DNA from: Cristatella mucedo
Taxonomy: Eukaryota; Bryozoa; Phylactolaemata; Cristatellidae
DNA length: 64,000 nt
Assembly (NCBI GenBank): GCA_009760855.2
Contig: WPIO01000006.1
Location: 310,001-374,000 of the forward strand
Reading direction: 5' to 3'
Shown: positions 33,616 to 44,800 of the stretch, one piece after another
How positions within the stretch are numbered: position 1 is the stretch's first letter
Layout of the letters: each line of letters begins with the position of its first letter
Program-made: the position numbers and the translations under genes
Notes under the pieces: model-generated
The model's input: only the letters and a program-made list of their open reading frames with translations
Told to the model about the DNA's origin: nothing
Databases searched by the model: none

Positions 33616-36420
33616 ATGTAAAATTACACTCCAATTGAAACTACTCGAGAGGGATATGAGGTTATGTCAGCCTAAACCTTACTGATTTAGACAGCAGCAC
33701 AACGCTTGCGAACCTGATGGTGAATGTTCGAACCTGACGTCAGCACCTTGCCAAGCAGAAAAATCCATCAAAGGATTTTCAAACATAATTATCCTTGTCA
33801 CAGAAGCAAAGTGTTACGGAAAAATAAAAAATTTGATTTGTCATGGAGATTCGGAAAACACACTTTTCGCACATAAGAAGCAAATTTAAATCAGTTACCT
33901 AATGAAATCATCCCGGTAGAGACAATTTTTTACGCTCAATCCCGACATCACCTATCTTTCCGTTTTGATTAATCAATTTCAATTCACAGCCCAAATTTGC
34001 TGAGAGAATTAAAGGATGCTACTATCATGTTTAAGTAAAGAAGACCCAAACAACGATACCAATGATGCTATGTTAATCTTAAGAGAAGAAGTGATGATAA
34101 ATAAATTCATAATGTAAAATCGCATTTATGCTTGCACTTATACAACTATTCTAATTATAGAGAAGGAGTCCTAAGCATATTCAAGGTGTATGGTTCTTTT
34201 GCCGCTTGACGTCACTTTTTATATGTACTAATCCTCAACTGAATGGATAGTATCAATGGAAATTTATAGCCTTATCAGTAGTACCCATATAATAATCATG
34301 CATAATTATGCAATAATAATGCATCAAAGCGTATTGCAGTCGGTCTGTTTCCTAGCCATAATGACAATGATTGTGACGCAATAACCGAGAAGCTCATAAT
34401 CCAAGCGTTGAAGATTGAAGCAGACCTCTTACAAGGTCCACTCTTTGCTCCAGACGTGAGTTATCACTTGCTTATTTGAAACGTCTGCCTTGATCTAACT
34501 TGCTGTGAGTCAGGAAATCTGCTCCGCTTACACTTATTCGGAAGGAACAGCCTGCCCTAAGTCCAGTACTACTAATTCGCTCGGTCGACCCGTTAACAAG
34601 CTTTGAAGAGATGAAGGAAGCCGCATTCAAGTCGGAGGCCCACCACTAACCACAGTCTCGAGTCGCTGCCATAACCGCCCACACTTCTTTTTCTATCGCT
34701 TCTGCTCGCGATACTTCGGATATTTGATTGATGGGGTGAACTATACTATATTCCTTGCCTGTGACGTGTGCAGTCGCAATGACATCCTGGATATTTCTTT
34801 CGGTGTCTGATCAAGTATACCAGCTTCGTGATCTACATGGCACCTATGACTAGTTGCTGTCGTTCCCCTACACATTTCGGCGCAGAATATAGCAATTTCT
34901 ACTTCAGAAAGAATACCGTCTGTTTTCTTATAGGGTTGTCTGATTCTGGTTTTTTGTCATACATTCAACGAAAAATAGCTATATTTAATTTTTATGTCAT
35001 TTTTAATGCAATGCTAGTCCATTCAATTCGGTTTTAGCCACCCAGCTCTTCATTGGCATTAGTACGTTTAAAACGCTTCTATAAGTTTTAAAAAAACTGC
35101 TCACAAATGTACTAATTTTGGTTGGAAAATAATTTTGGAGCGGAGTTTAGGGCCAGGTCTCTGTGATCTCGGCAAGCTACCTCGACCTGCAACCAGTTAC
35201 TAGCAATATTCTGGTTCTTCGTCGGGCCCATTAACGTGTCTGCTATGCCGCAACTATTTCATTACTTGGTTTCTAGCTGCAAGTTCGCGAGCTCCCCTCT
35301 CGGACCTACTCGGCAATATAAGTTATTAGCCACACCCACTGGTTTGCGGAAGGTAGATCTGCCCATTTTTGAGTAGCAGACAACGACTTAATGGCCGACT
35401 GACCCTCTAGCGATCGGCTGTCGACGAAGTGCTGCGGTGTGCATACTGTGCAAATCATGTTGCTGCGAAAAAAATGCGCCAGCGCTTTGTATACGCTCAG
35501 TTTCTTCAAAAGGGAGAGCTCCTGGTTCGTATCTTAAGATTAAATGCTTTTGCGACTAACCCGAACGAAGTTTGGTCAATGACTTGAGCAGATTGCAGCG
35601 TGCGTAAGGGATGGAACTTCGCGAGAGAACGTGGCGCCGACCATAGCAAAAACAGGAAGCTGGGTGACGAGAAAATCGAGATTGAACCTTAACTTTCTAA
35701 GTAAGCTGTGCCTAAGGGCGGTCGCTGGTGGGTGCAAGGGGAGCCATGCCAACTCTGCTCCAGCAGAGTGCGCTATAAAATGAAATATCATTATTAGTTA
35801 TACCTACAATTAGATGGTAGTTATGCCAAAAGACGGCAGCGATCCCTGCCCCTGCCCTGAGGATCTAGACCAAGAGGCCTGCCCTGCGGATTGACGCCGA
35901 ACGCACCGCTTCAGCCTTCATATGAGTGGTTGCAATCGGCAAGGTCAAGAGCCTATTTGTTTTATCTCCTTCGACTTAATCACGGCAGTGTTTCCTTCTC
36001 CTACCGTTTGGCGTATTTTGGTGCAGTCTTCAAAGTCTTTGTGGCTGCACATATTTGTTCGCATATTCACTTTATTGTCTGCTGCAAGCAGGGTGATGGC
36101 CGCAAAGGCTCATCTGCCGCTTTAAAAACAATGAGGCGATTGAATCAATCTTTATTTTACTTTGTATCATTTATATGCTTTCGCATGATACAAAGGGCAA
36201 GCGGAATTGCCTTTCACATTCTGTCGTAAATTCAAATTTCTCTGCGAATATACTTTATACTTTGGCACGTGCCCAGCCCTATTGTATTGCTTAAAGTCTT
36301 GAATGCTTGAATGTAAGCGTTATCAACTAGGCATTAAGATAAGCGCAACCATTTTTGAATTATGCACACAACAGAAAAGCACGGCTCCATAATGTTTGCG
36401 ATTGCTTTATTGCCGTGATA
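33616..36420. other. no recognised gene
   Basis: A/T-rich to mixed sequence with no conserved ORF. A perfect 11-bp stem hairpin is at 36,160-36,170 / 36,185-36,195 (CTTTGTATCAT...ATGATACAAAG). Open frames of 60-110 codons (34,828; 35,891) show no family features. Confidence 0.4.
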
Positions 36421-36423
36421 TGA

Positions 36424-36655
36424 GTGTGTGGGCCGGTGGCGTTTATGACCGCTGGTTTATGGGCTCAGTTTATGGGTTTATTTGTCGGTTTATTGGGAAA
36501 TGGTTTAATGAGAGTCACTGCCTGGATAGAATCAGGCAGCGGGAAACAGGACGGAGGGAAGAAGTGTGGTGAAGCTGTGTGGTATAGCACTGCGAGCGTA
36601 CTCGGAATACGCGAGTTTATGAGGCCTTTCTCGGTGCCTGCTTTCGTCACGTATG
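36424..36655 (+). repeat. direct repeat flanking CLIC gene, upstream copy
   Basis: Matches 40,499-40,715 in the same orientation: GTGGGCCGGTGGCGTTTAT, TGGTTTATGGG, GGGAAAT(A)G.TTT, GAGTCACT, CAGGACG, GCTGTGTGG, TACACGAG-type and GAGGCC..TCTCGGTG blocks in order. Unknown repeat family; about 70-75% similar by eye. Confidence 0.65.
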
Positions 36656-36737
36656 TATCGCCAGTGCGTCCGTCAACTTACAACGTTCGTGTGGTGTGTT
36701 TTCGTTCGCCTTGCCGGACTGCATAGAGAAATTTACG

Positions 36738-36778
36738 GCTTTTGATGATTTCCATCGGTGATGGAAATCATCCAAAGC
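36738..36778. repeat. near-perfect hairpin, 3-nt loop
   Basis: Arms 36,738-36,756 and 36,760-36,778 pair over 19 bp with one mismatch (GATGATTTCCATC / GATGGAAATCATC core) around GGT. The core resembles the GATGATTTCCAC block inside foldback arms. Confidence 0.85.
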
Positions 36779-37117
36779 TGTTAAATAGCCAAGAGGGCGC
36801 TTTATAACTTAGCCACGTTTCCTCATCAATTAGGTAGCTGATTGGGACTGACTGGGCCGATTTCGTAGTCTCATTACGCAATCGCATGCCGATGGGGTAG
36901 GAGCGCCGGCCGAGCCAGGGAATGAGCTAACGAGGCTCTTCTCTAGCGCGCTTAGCAATTGATGGCCGACTCTTCGAAACGCATCGCTTACTTACCCATT
37001 TGACCTGCCCCGGTCAAGGGTAGCAGCATCGATCGATTCACTCCGCCGAAACTGCTCGCCCACGGCTGAGGTTGTGCGAATTAAGTACCGCCCGTCTCTT
37101 TTTCTCTCGCATTGCAG

Positions 37118-38201
37118 CGGCTCAGAGGCGCTCCGGAAGGCACTCTGTCCATGGCGAGCTCTGGCGACGACGGAGCTGGAGCTTTGCCCTCACAGCTGCA
37201 GCTCTACGTGAAGGCGGGAAGCGACGGCGAGAGCTACGGCGCCTGCCCCACGTGCCAGAGGATCTTCATGATTCTCCTCGTGAAGGCGCGGGGCGGTGCT
37301 GCGCTCGACTTCGTCGTGAAGGCGGTGAACGCTGCGAGGCCGCCGGAGAGTTTCCGCCGCCTGGCGAGCCGAGTGCCGACACTCGTGCACGGCGACGTGG
37401 TGCTCACCGACTCCGACGAGATGGAGAAGTACATCGAGGCTTCGTGGCCCGATCCCAGGATGCAGCTCTCTAACCGGACGGCTGTCGATGCTTGCATCGA
37501 CTTCTTTTCAAAGTTTTCTTTCTACGTTAAAGACGTGGCTCAATCGCCCGCAGCGCTGTTGCATGAGCTGAAGAAAATAAACGATTACCTCGTCGACGAA
37601 GAGACAGTCTATCTGTGCGGCTCTGACGTGAGCGCTCTCGACTGCCTGGTGCTGCCCAAACTGCAGCACGTTCGAGTCGTCGCCAAGGCGCTCAAGGATT
37701 TCGACTTTCCGCCGGAATTCAGCGCTCTGTGGAGGTATTTGGCAGTAGCGTACTCTAACGAGGCGTTCAAGGAGGCTTGCCCTGCGGATCAGGAGATAGT
37801 GGCCGCCTGGTTAAGCAAATCCGATATGCATCACCAGCCACGAGAGGTCTGGCGCCATTACTACAAGGGTGGACCTCGCTCGCACAGCTTCGACGTGCCC
37901 TCGAGCGACTGAGCAGCTCACTTGGTCTGGCTTTCGGCTCGCTCGCTCGGCTGCTGCCTCAACTCGGAGTTTCCTCGGCGATCGCCTACAAGGGAAAGCT
38001 GCCAAACACATTGGCGCTGGATTAGCAGCGGGGGGGGGGGGCCAGCGCAGCATTGGCAAAGACTGTGGGCACCCGCCGCCGGCTCTCTTAATTACACGCG
38101 GGATTCCTTTGGCGCCGTAGGCTGTTTACCGTATGACCGGATGGAATTTTCTGCCCTGTAGCGATTGTAGTGTGCTCAGCTGCAATCCATGTATAATTAA
38201 A
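37118..38201 (+). other. CLIC transcript unit (terminal exon and 3' UTR)
   Basis: A pyrimidine-rich tract then ATTGCAG at 37,111-37,117 looks like a splice acceptor. The frame stays open from there to the ATG, so an upstream 5' UTR or N-terminal exon is likely but was not found in 36,780-37,110. ATTAAA at 38,196-38,201 could be the poly(A) signal, giving a 3' UTR of about 300 nt that includes a poly-G run near 38,031. Confidence 0.6.
37151..37912 (+). CDS. chloride intracellular channel-like protein (CLIC/EXC-4 family)
   Basis: A 253-residue protein of the GST-fold CLIC family. These are soluble glutaredoxin-like proteins that can associate with membranes; EXC-4 in nematodes shapes excretory tubes. 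The N-terminal thioredoxin-like half has LQLYVKAGSDGESYGACPTC at residues 16-35, so the active-site motif is CxxC (Cys32, Cys35), as in insect forms and unlike vertebrate CPFS. It continues with QRIFMILLVK and RVPTLVHGDVVLTDSDEMEK (cis-proline loop). The helical C-terminal half has FSKFSFYVKD, HELKKINDYL, LDCLVLPKLQHVRVVAK and ALWRYL..AY, then CPADQEI. A short hydrophilic tail follows. The ATG has G at +4; an upstream in-frame TTG is not a credible start. Intronless coding; third positions are very GC-rich, so it is not a decayed retrocopy. Confidence 0.94.
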   Translation: MASSGDDGAGALPSQLQLYVKAGSDGESYGACPTCQRIFMILLVKARGGAALDFVVKAVNAARPPESFRRLASRVPTLVHGDVVLTDSDEMEKYIEASWPDPRMQLSNRTAVDACIDFFSKFSFYVKDVAQSPAALLHELKKINDYLVDEETVYLCGSDVSALDCLVLPKLQHVRVVAKALKDFDFPPEFSALWRYLAVAYSNEAFKEACPADQEIVAAWLSKSDMHHQPREVWRHYYKGGPRSHSFDVPSSD

Positions 38202-38947
38202 GCCATGCATACCCTCATTCAGTTCAGTTCAGCTCTCTGACTCGTCGAATGCGCGCAACGCACAGCGCCCCCAGCCGACGCTCTGGCTGATATGTGCTTG
38301 TCGAGCTCTTTCGATGCCTGGGGGGGGGACGAATGGGTTCGCGAAGCTGCTCGAGGCTTTGTCGTACGCGCTTCTGCAGAGACGCGGTGCAGCGCTAAGT
38401 CTCGCACCAACTCGTGCTCGAGGCCTAGCTATACTGCACCATTTTTACTTGCTTTCTGTGCACACTGGGCCTACTCTGTGCAGCGGTCTGCTATGCCGAG
38501 CTCCGTTACGGCGGGGCATTAAACAGCCAAGCAGCTGCCGTGGGTCGCTACACATACTACGGAGATGGGTTCGCTGCTGATCCAGACGGCGAGTACGCGG
38601 CTCCATGTTTGGAAAGTTCATTTTATTTTGTTTTTAATCATTTTATTATTATTTTTTTAAATACTTTATTTTATTTGTAATTTAATTCCAGCACGTCTCG
38701 CTGTGAGCACCGCAAGCCGGATGAGGTGCCAGTTTTCAGCTAGCACCAGCACAGTTTCACGTAGTGGGAAATTTCTAGAGTCACTTCTCTAATCCTGCTC
38801 TTGCCCCGACCCCCCATTGCTCGGCTGAACAAGCCAGTTCTCTCACCTCCTCTCCTGCTAATAGCCCACTGAATGGCCAGCGACCGGCCTCGTAGAATAA
38901 TCTTTTTTTAAGCTTTTGAAGATCACAATTATGGTTTCAGCGGGCCC

Positions 38948-39145
38948 TCACAAAAATGTTTTCTCATGAAATCCAGATATTGTAAAAGTGGCGAAGTTAA
39001 TATATTTATAGAGCTCCCCAAATGTAGGTGAGAAGGTTAAGACGGGCCCGGTAAATTTGATTTGGCAGGGATGCTTGATAGTTGCACGAAGTTTCATAAC
39101 CGCTGCAGAGCAAAGATTTTCATCGGAGGAGGGGGAACTGTGCAC
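38948..39145 (-). other. unrecognised open frame with coding look
   Basis: A minus-strand frame of about 65 codons reads MKLRATIKHPCQIKF, TFSPTFGELYKYINFA and FTISGFHEKTFL, with balanced composition unlike chance frames nearby. I do not recognise it. It could be an exon or a transposon piece. Confidence 0.25.
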
Positions 39146-39399
39146 AACTTTTGCGTTTGGGGCAAAACCCGCAGGATTGTCATGTAGGTGGGCCTAGACC
39201 CAACAATTAAGGAAACATAAGAGCGCCAAATCAGAGTGTTTATTCGACACGAACTCGGCGGTTGCTCATTGAGTAGATATCGTTGATTAGGCTGCTCATT
39301 GAGACCTAGTTTCGTCATTGCTGACGGTCAGGGGCATTGGAATATGGGCGGCCCAGGTCGGTTTCCCGCTGTGGGGGGGGGGTGAGAAAATTACCCCTT

Positions 39400-39560
39400 C
39401 CCCCTGGCCCAGAGAGGCGGCAGCGTCCGACAGAGAGGCGGCAGCGTCCGGCAGAGAGCCAGCGCAGGCCGGAGAAGGACAGAACGGCTGGGGCGGCGTC
39501 CGCCAGAGATGCGGTAGTTGAGCCTGCAAAGGCGGCTGCAGAGCGTGCAGAGGCGGCGGC
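39400..39560. repeat. short GC-rich tandem repeats
   Basis: A 21-bp unit AGAGGCGGCAGCGTCCGACAG occurs twice and then decays into CAGAGGCGGC-type units. Long frames on both strands here (for example 39,391-39,942 minus) are repeat-driven. 38,215-38,940 shows no gene. Confidence 0.75.
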
Positions 39561-39932
39561 ATCCAGGAGCGAGACTGAGGCATAAGGCAACTCTGCGGAG
39601 GCGTGCAGAGGAAAAGAGGCTGTAGCGTCCACAAGAGATTCGGCACAGGACAGAAGGGCGATTGAGGTGCCAGCGACGAGCGATGTACGAGATGCGCCCG
39701 CTGAAGAGGCGGCGAGACGCCCGTCGAGCCGACTCGCGATTGGCTTCACGAGCGGCCGGAGGCAGGCAGAGAAGAGAAGCGGCAGAAACTGGCGGCGACT
39801 GAGCTACGGGTGGAGCGACCCCGACTTGCAAGACTTTGAGGCGACGTGCTGCGATGCGCCAGTCGCCGCGTGCAGCCAGATCTAGGTGCCGCTGACTTTC
39901 GTGGCAGTCGTACATGGGACCAGGCTCAAGGC

Positions 39933-40042
39933 CCTGCCTCACGAGCGACGCGCGAGGCGACCAGGATCGAGGACCTGCCTCGCGGGCGACGCGCGAGGCG
40001 ACCAGGCCCGAGTACCTGCCTTGCGGGGCGAGGCGATGCCGT
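39933..40042. repeat. 41-bp tandem repeat, ~2.6 units
   Basis: Units begin CCTGCCTCACGAGCGACGCG, CCTGCCTCGCGGGCGACGCG and CCTTGCGGGGCGAGG; each of the first two continues CGAGGCGACCAGG. Confidence 0.88.
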
Positions 40043-40498
40043 TTGCAGTCCCGAAGACGACGGCTGAGAATAGCGACACAGCGGCCGCGCTAGGGCGAAT
40101 GCCCGGGAGCCCCGTTCAGCGGCAGACGTACTAGTTCAGTAGCAGAGACTGGTACCGCATCGGAGGCTGGTGGCACGGCGGAAAGATTTATGGCTCGGCG
40201 ATGAGGGAAGGCTGGTGCTATACATGGCCGGCAGGTTAGCAAAGGCCGTGTTACCACCTGCCTCCTTCGAGCAGCCTTCATTTAGTCTCGTGCTAGATGG
40301 CAAGACTGCCTGTCAAAGAAGGCTGCGTGAACAGTTTAGCTGCCTACGAGGACTGGCTGTCTAATGCTAGTTTGTGTGCCCTTATTGCACTGTCGTGTTG
40401 TGCTTCAGTTTTGGCGTGATAGGCTTGCTTTCCTGTCATACTTTTGTTACAGCTCGGTTCATGTGAGTAAGGGAGAATGTTTTATTGCTATGCTGACT

Positions 40499-40715
40499 GT
40501 ATGGGCCGATGGCGTTTATTGCTACTGGTTTATGGGTAATGGTTTTGGAAAATGAAAAACTGGGAAATAGTTTTACGAGGTTGAGTCACTAACGGGAGAG
40601 GAGTAGGCGGTGGAAAGCAGGACGTAGAGGAGAACGGCTGTGCGGTGTAACGCTGCTAGCGTAGGCGGAGATACACGAGTTTTGAGGCCCCCCTTGGGTG
40701 TCTGCATTTCGTCGC
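40499..40715 (+). repeat. direct repeat flanking CLIC gene, downstream copy
   Basis: The second copy of the 36,424-36,655 repeat: TATGGGCCGATGGCGTTTAT, TGGTTTATGGGTAATGG, GAGTCACTAACGGGAG, AAGCAGGACG and GAGGCCCCCCTTGGGTG. The CLIC gene lies between the two copies. Confidence 0.65.
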
Positions 40716-41227
40716 TTTTGTACCGTCTCGAGCTGGGTGTCAGAGGGTCAGCTTGCAGAAAGGAATGGCTTACTTGGAGTTTTCGGCACGAGATGATTTA
40801 GGCTCGCTGAGCCTGACGAGGCACTCCCAAGAGCCAGCTCACTTCCACATCCACCCTGGCGAGTCATGGACGTGACTATCGACAGCTTGTCGAGTCGCTT
40901 TTCCAGTACTAAACGGCCCGTAGCCGGAGGAGCGACAGGGCGGCCGGGAAAATTTCGCAACCGACGATGGCTCGCAGGATATCCGGCCGTCGGTTGGCGC
41001 GTCAGGAGTTCGCGGTATCTTCGGTCCGGCTTCGCTAGTTCAGGAGCCGCTACGGGCTTTTGCAAATGCGAAACCTTCGCTAATTCGGGCAGCGGCACTA
41101 CTCGCGTACATTGTGTGCAAAGGCCTGATGCTAGCAATGCTCCGACGATGCGCAGCGTTTCAAACGCAGCGTGACTTCCACGTCCGATTGGAACGAGGCC
41201 CCAAACGCAGCGCTCGTAACGGTGCTA

Positions 41228-41432
41228 GTACTCACTACCTCAACTGCTCTCCTGACTCTGCTATGCTTCCCACTTTCTCTTTGTTGCGTGAGACGACGTC
41301 TGTTGGCTACCGAATGCGTACCGAAAGCAGCTTAGGCTGTGTGTGCGCTATACAAAACTCTCCTGCGTAACACCCACTTGGTCTTTATGACTTTGTGGAG
41401 TTACAGAGGGAGATACATTACATTCGTATAAG
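41228..41432 (+). mobile_element. LINE-B 3' UTR fragment
   Basis: Starts at CTCACTACCTCAACTGCTCT and runs to GAGTTACAGAGGGAGATACATTACATT. Very similar to the 17.6 kb copy. 40,716-41,228 and 41,433-41,877 contain no recognised gene. Confidence 0.88.
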
Positions 41433-41877
41433 CCGACACGCGACGAATACGGATGGCGACGCCTGAATTTTAAAAGCACGGCTAGTTACTTATAGGTACT
41501 GCATCAATGGACGCAGGTACGCCGGCAGTAACTAGAGCGCAGCGGCACCGAAGACGAGCGCTCGTATACCGTAACATGTCGAGTCCGTATTCATAATGAA
41601 GTCTATTGGACAACAGTCAACTGCTCTGTGGCCTAGAGTTAAAATCAGCTATGAATGTCTATGCAGAGCATGGAATTTCAACTGCTCGCCTATCTCGGGG
41701 CGCCGGCTTTAACCTCGGCCATAAACTGTCGCATAATTTCGTAATCGCAAATGATAATTATCCGCCGTAATTCGATTGGTTTAGCTGGTGAAGCCATTGC
41801 CACTGCACTCGAGATATTGCACGCAGCTCTAGCGACAATGCCATATTAGGAAAAGCGAAACGACAGCCTGCATATTG

Positions 41878-44800
41878 TGTAATGTAATGTAATGTAATGT
41901 ATCTCCGTCTGTAACTCCACATGTACCTCCGTCTGTAAGTCCATAAAGTCATAAAGACCAAGTGGGTGTTACGCAGGAGAGTTTTGTATAGCGAACTCAC
42001 AGCCTAAGCGGCTTTCGGTACGCATTCGGTACCCAACAGACTTCGTCTCACGAAGCAAAGAGAAAGTGGGAAGCATAGCAGAATCAGGAGAGCAGTTGAG
42101 GTAGTGAGTAGCATAGAAGTGGCAGCTCAGGATGGCTGAAAAGGATGAGCCAAAGTCGGCAGTAGGAGAGTAGTTGTCGTTGCATGAGAATTGTGGAAGC
42201 GAGTTCCACAGTCTAGGACCTGCAGAGCTAAAGCTTCTGTCACCAACGGTCTATAAGCGGAGGAATAAGACACCTAATTTATTGTCCATACAGGACCTGA
42301 GGGCACGATGAGGCTGAAACTGGTGCAGCAGTTCAGCGAGGTATGGAGCAGCCAAGCCGTGGCGGGCCTTGTGGGTCAGCGTAAGAACTTTGCTCTGTAT
42401 TCGTTGATCAACCGGCAGCCATTCTAACTCTTTTAGCAAAGGACACGCATGGTCAAACCTCTGGAAGTTGAAAAATAGCCTTGCAGCCATTTTCATGGCC
42501 AGCTGCAGTTGCCTAGTTGCTTTTTTGGTAGCCCAGCCAAAAGGGAATTACAATAATCAAGCCGAGAACTAAGGAGCTAGCTAAATATTTTGCAAGCCAC
42601 TGTGGAAGACAGCTCCTAATCTTAGATAGGGATCGCACGTAATGGCTAGCTGTAGCAGCAGTCTTCTGAATAAAGCTTTTAAAATTTAGGCAGCTGTCGA
42701 AAATGACAGCTAAATTTTAAGCACGTGGTGATGGTTGCTCAACAGCATCACCTATTAGAACAGCAAAGCCGTTTAATCCAGCCACACGCTTAGGGTGTCC
42801 TATGAGCAGCAGTTTGGTTTTATTGTCATTTAATTTCAGGAAGTTTTCCGACATCCAGGATCGAATATCGGCAAGGCAAGCATTCAGTTTATCAGTTGCT
42901 GCAGCAGATTCCGACTGTTTGAATGACAAGTACAGCTGAGTATATTCAGCATAAAAGTGATATCCTATTCCATTGGCCTTAATCACTTTTTCCAGAGGTT
43001 GAGTATAAATGGCGAACAGTAAGGAATCGAGGGCAGACGATTGAGGGACTCTGCAGGTGACCCGTCTCGGGTGTGAGACAAGACCCGCACACGACACGGA
43101 TTGAATACGATCAGACAAGTACGATTTAAACCATGCCAGTGCTTCATCTGCCAGACCGATCGTTGTTCTCAATTGTTCAAGCAGAACATCGTGATCGTTG
43201 GTGTCGAAGGCAGCAGACAGATCTAGCAGAGCTAGGGCAGTGACATTCCCGTCGTCGTTGCCACGTAGAATGTCATTGTTAACACGGAGGAGAGCAGTTT
43301 TAGGAGTGCTGCCTCTTGAGCCCCGATTGAAATGTTTCTGACATTCCATTATTTTCAATATGTTCAACCAGCTGCTTAGCAACAATTTTTTCAAGAATCT
43401 TTGATAAGAAAAAAAAGGAAAACTGGGCGATAGTTTGCAAGGATCTGTGTCTGATCCAGGCTTTTTAAGAACGGGTCTAACGATTGCCGATTTGAAGGAC
43501 TTGGGGACGACCCCTTTTCCCAAAGAAGCATTAACAATCTTGGTTATGGCAGGGCTAAGTTGGTCTGCTAGTGAAGACCACAGAGATGAGGGTATAGGGT
43601 CTTTAGGAGACGAGCTCTTTTTGCTAGACCTTATTAAGGTAGCCGCATCGCATGCAGAAACATCGGAGAACCATTTAAGGAAGGTCACAGGCTGTGGAAC
43701 CTTGATTGCTTTAGTCGGATGGTGCCTAATGGAGGCATGAACGTGCACAATTTTTTCAGTAAAGAAGGCTGAAAACTTTTCGGCTGAGCCCTTAATATCT
43801 GGGGAGTCAGACCTCACAGCATTGGCTAGTAAATGGTTTACTGTCTTATAAATCTATTTAGTGTCCGACTGGCAGGAATTCAGCTTTCGAATGAAAAAAG
43901 AAGCCCTGATTTTTTTAAGCTTTCGGGTGTAAACTCGAAGGTAGTGTTTGAAATTGACTAGATGTGCATCAGACTCCGATTTCTTGAAATGACGTTCAAG
44001 CCAGCACTTAACCCGGCGGATCTTGAGGAGTTTCTTTGTAAATTGAAAGAAATCTCCACGACTTTGAACATGGATAGCATGAACGGGTGTGATCCAGAGA
44101 TTGGAAAGGCTGACTTTCAAAATTGGCTCTGCCAGCATATCTCCTGTCGAATCAGCTCGGAATCTAGGTGTCATATTCCAAAGCGACCTCTCGTTAGACG
44201 ACCATATCAGCTCCACAGTCAAATCCGCCTATTTTCAGCTTCATAACGTTGCTAAAATTCGGACTTGTTAAGATAAAGATACCACGTCCAAGTTAGTTCA
44301 TGCATTCGTGACATCCCGTCTCGACTTCGGCAACTCACTGCTTACTGGCCTACCAGCATGTGCGATCAGGCGATTGCAGCTTGTGCAAAACTCTGCAGCT
44401 AGGCTTGTCTGTCGTAAGCGTCGCAGTTGCCACATTACTCCACTTCTCGCCGACCTGCACTGGCTACCAGTCAAGCAACGGATTGACTTCAAGGTTTTGT
44501 CGCTCACTTTTAGGTCCCTTCATTCTATGGCTCCAGCCTATCTGTCAGATATACTACCCCATCAGGCCAAGCATCGTACCACCCGCTTTTCGGAATCCAA
44601 CAGTCTAGAAATACCTCATACAAAGCTTAAATCCTTTGGAGACCGTGCATTTAGTTCATATGCTCCCAAAGCCTGGAACTCCCTCCCGACCTGCGTCAAA
44701 ACATCCCCTGACCTGACCACATTTAAAAGGAACCTAAAAACACACCTATTTAGGACAGCATTTAGTGGGTCCCTGTGATTCGTCTTTGATGTGCTTATGC

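Noticed and set aside
39315-39942. Long overlapping frames of 100-180 codons on both strands
   Set aside because: Driven by short GC-rich tandem repeats; composition repeats with the unit.
44308-44778. Open 156-codon frame as a host gene
   Set aside because: It is the LINE-A ORF2 C-terminus, shared with copies at 0.7 and 48.6 kb.
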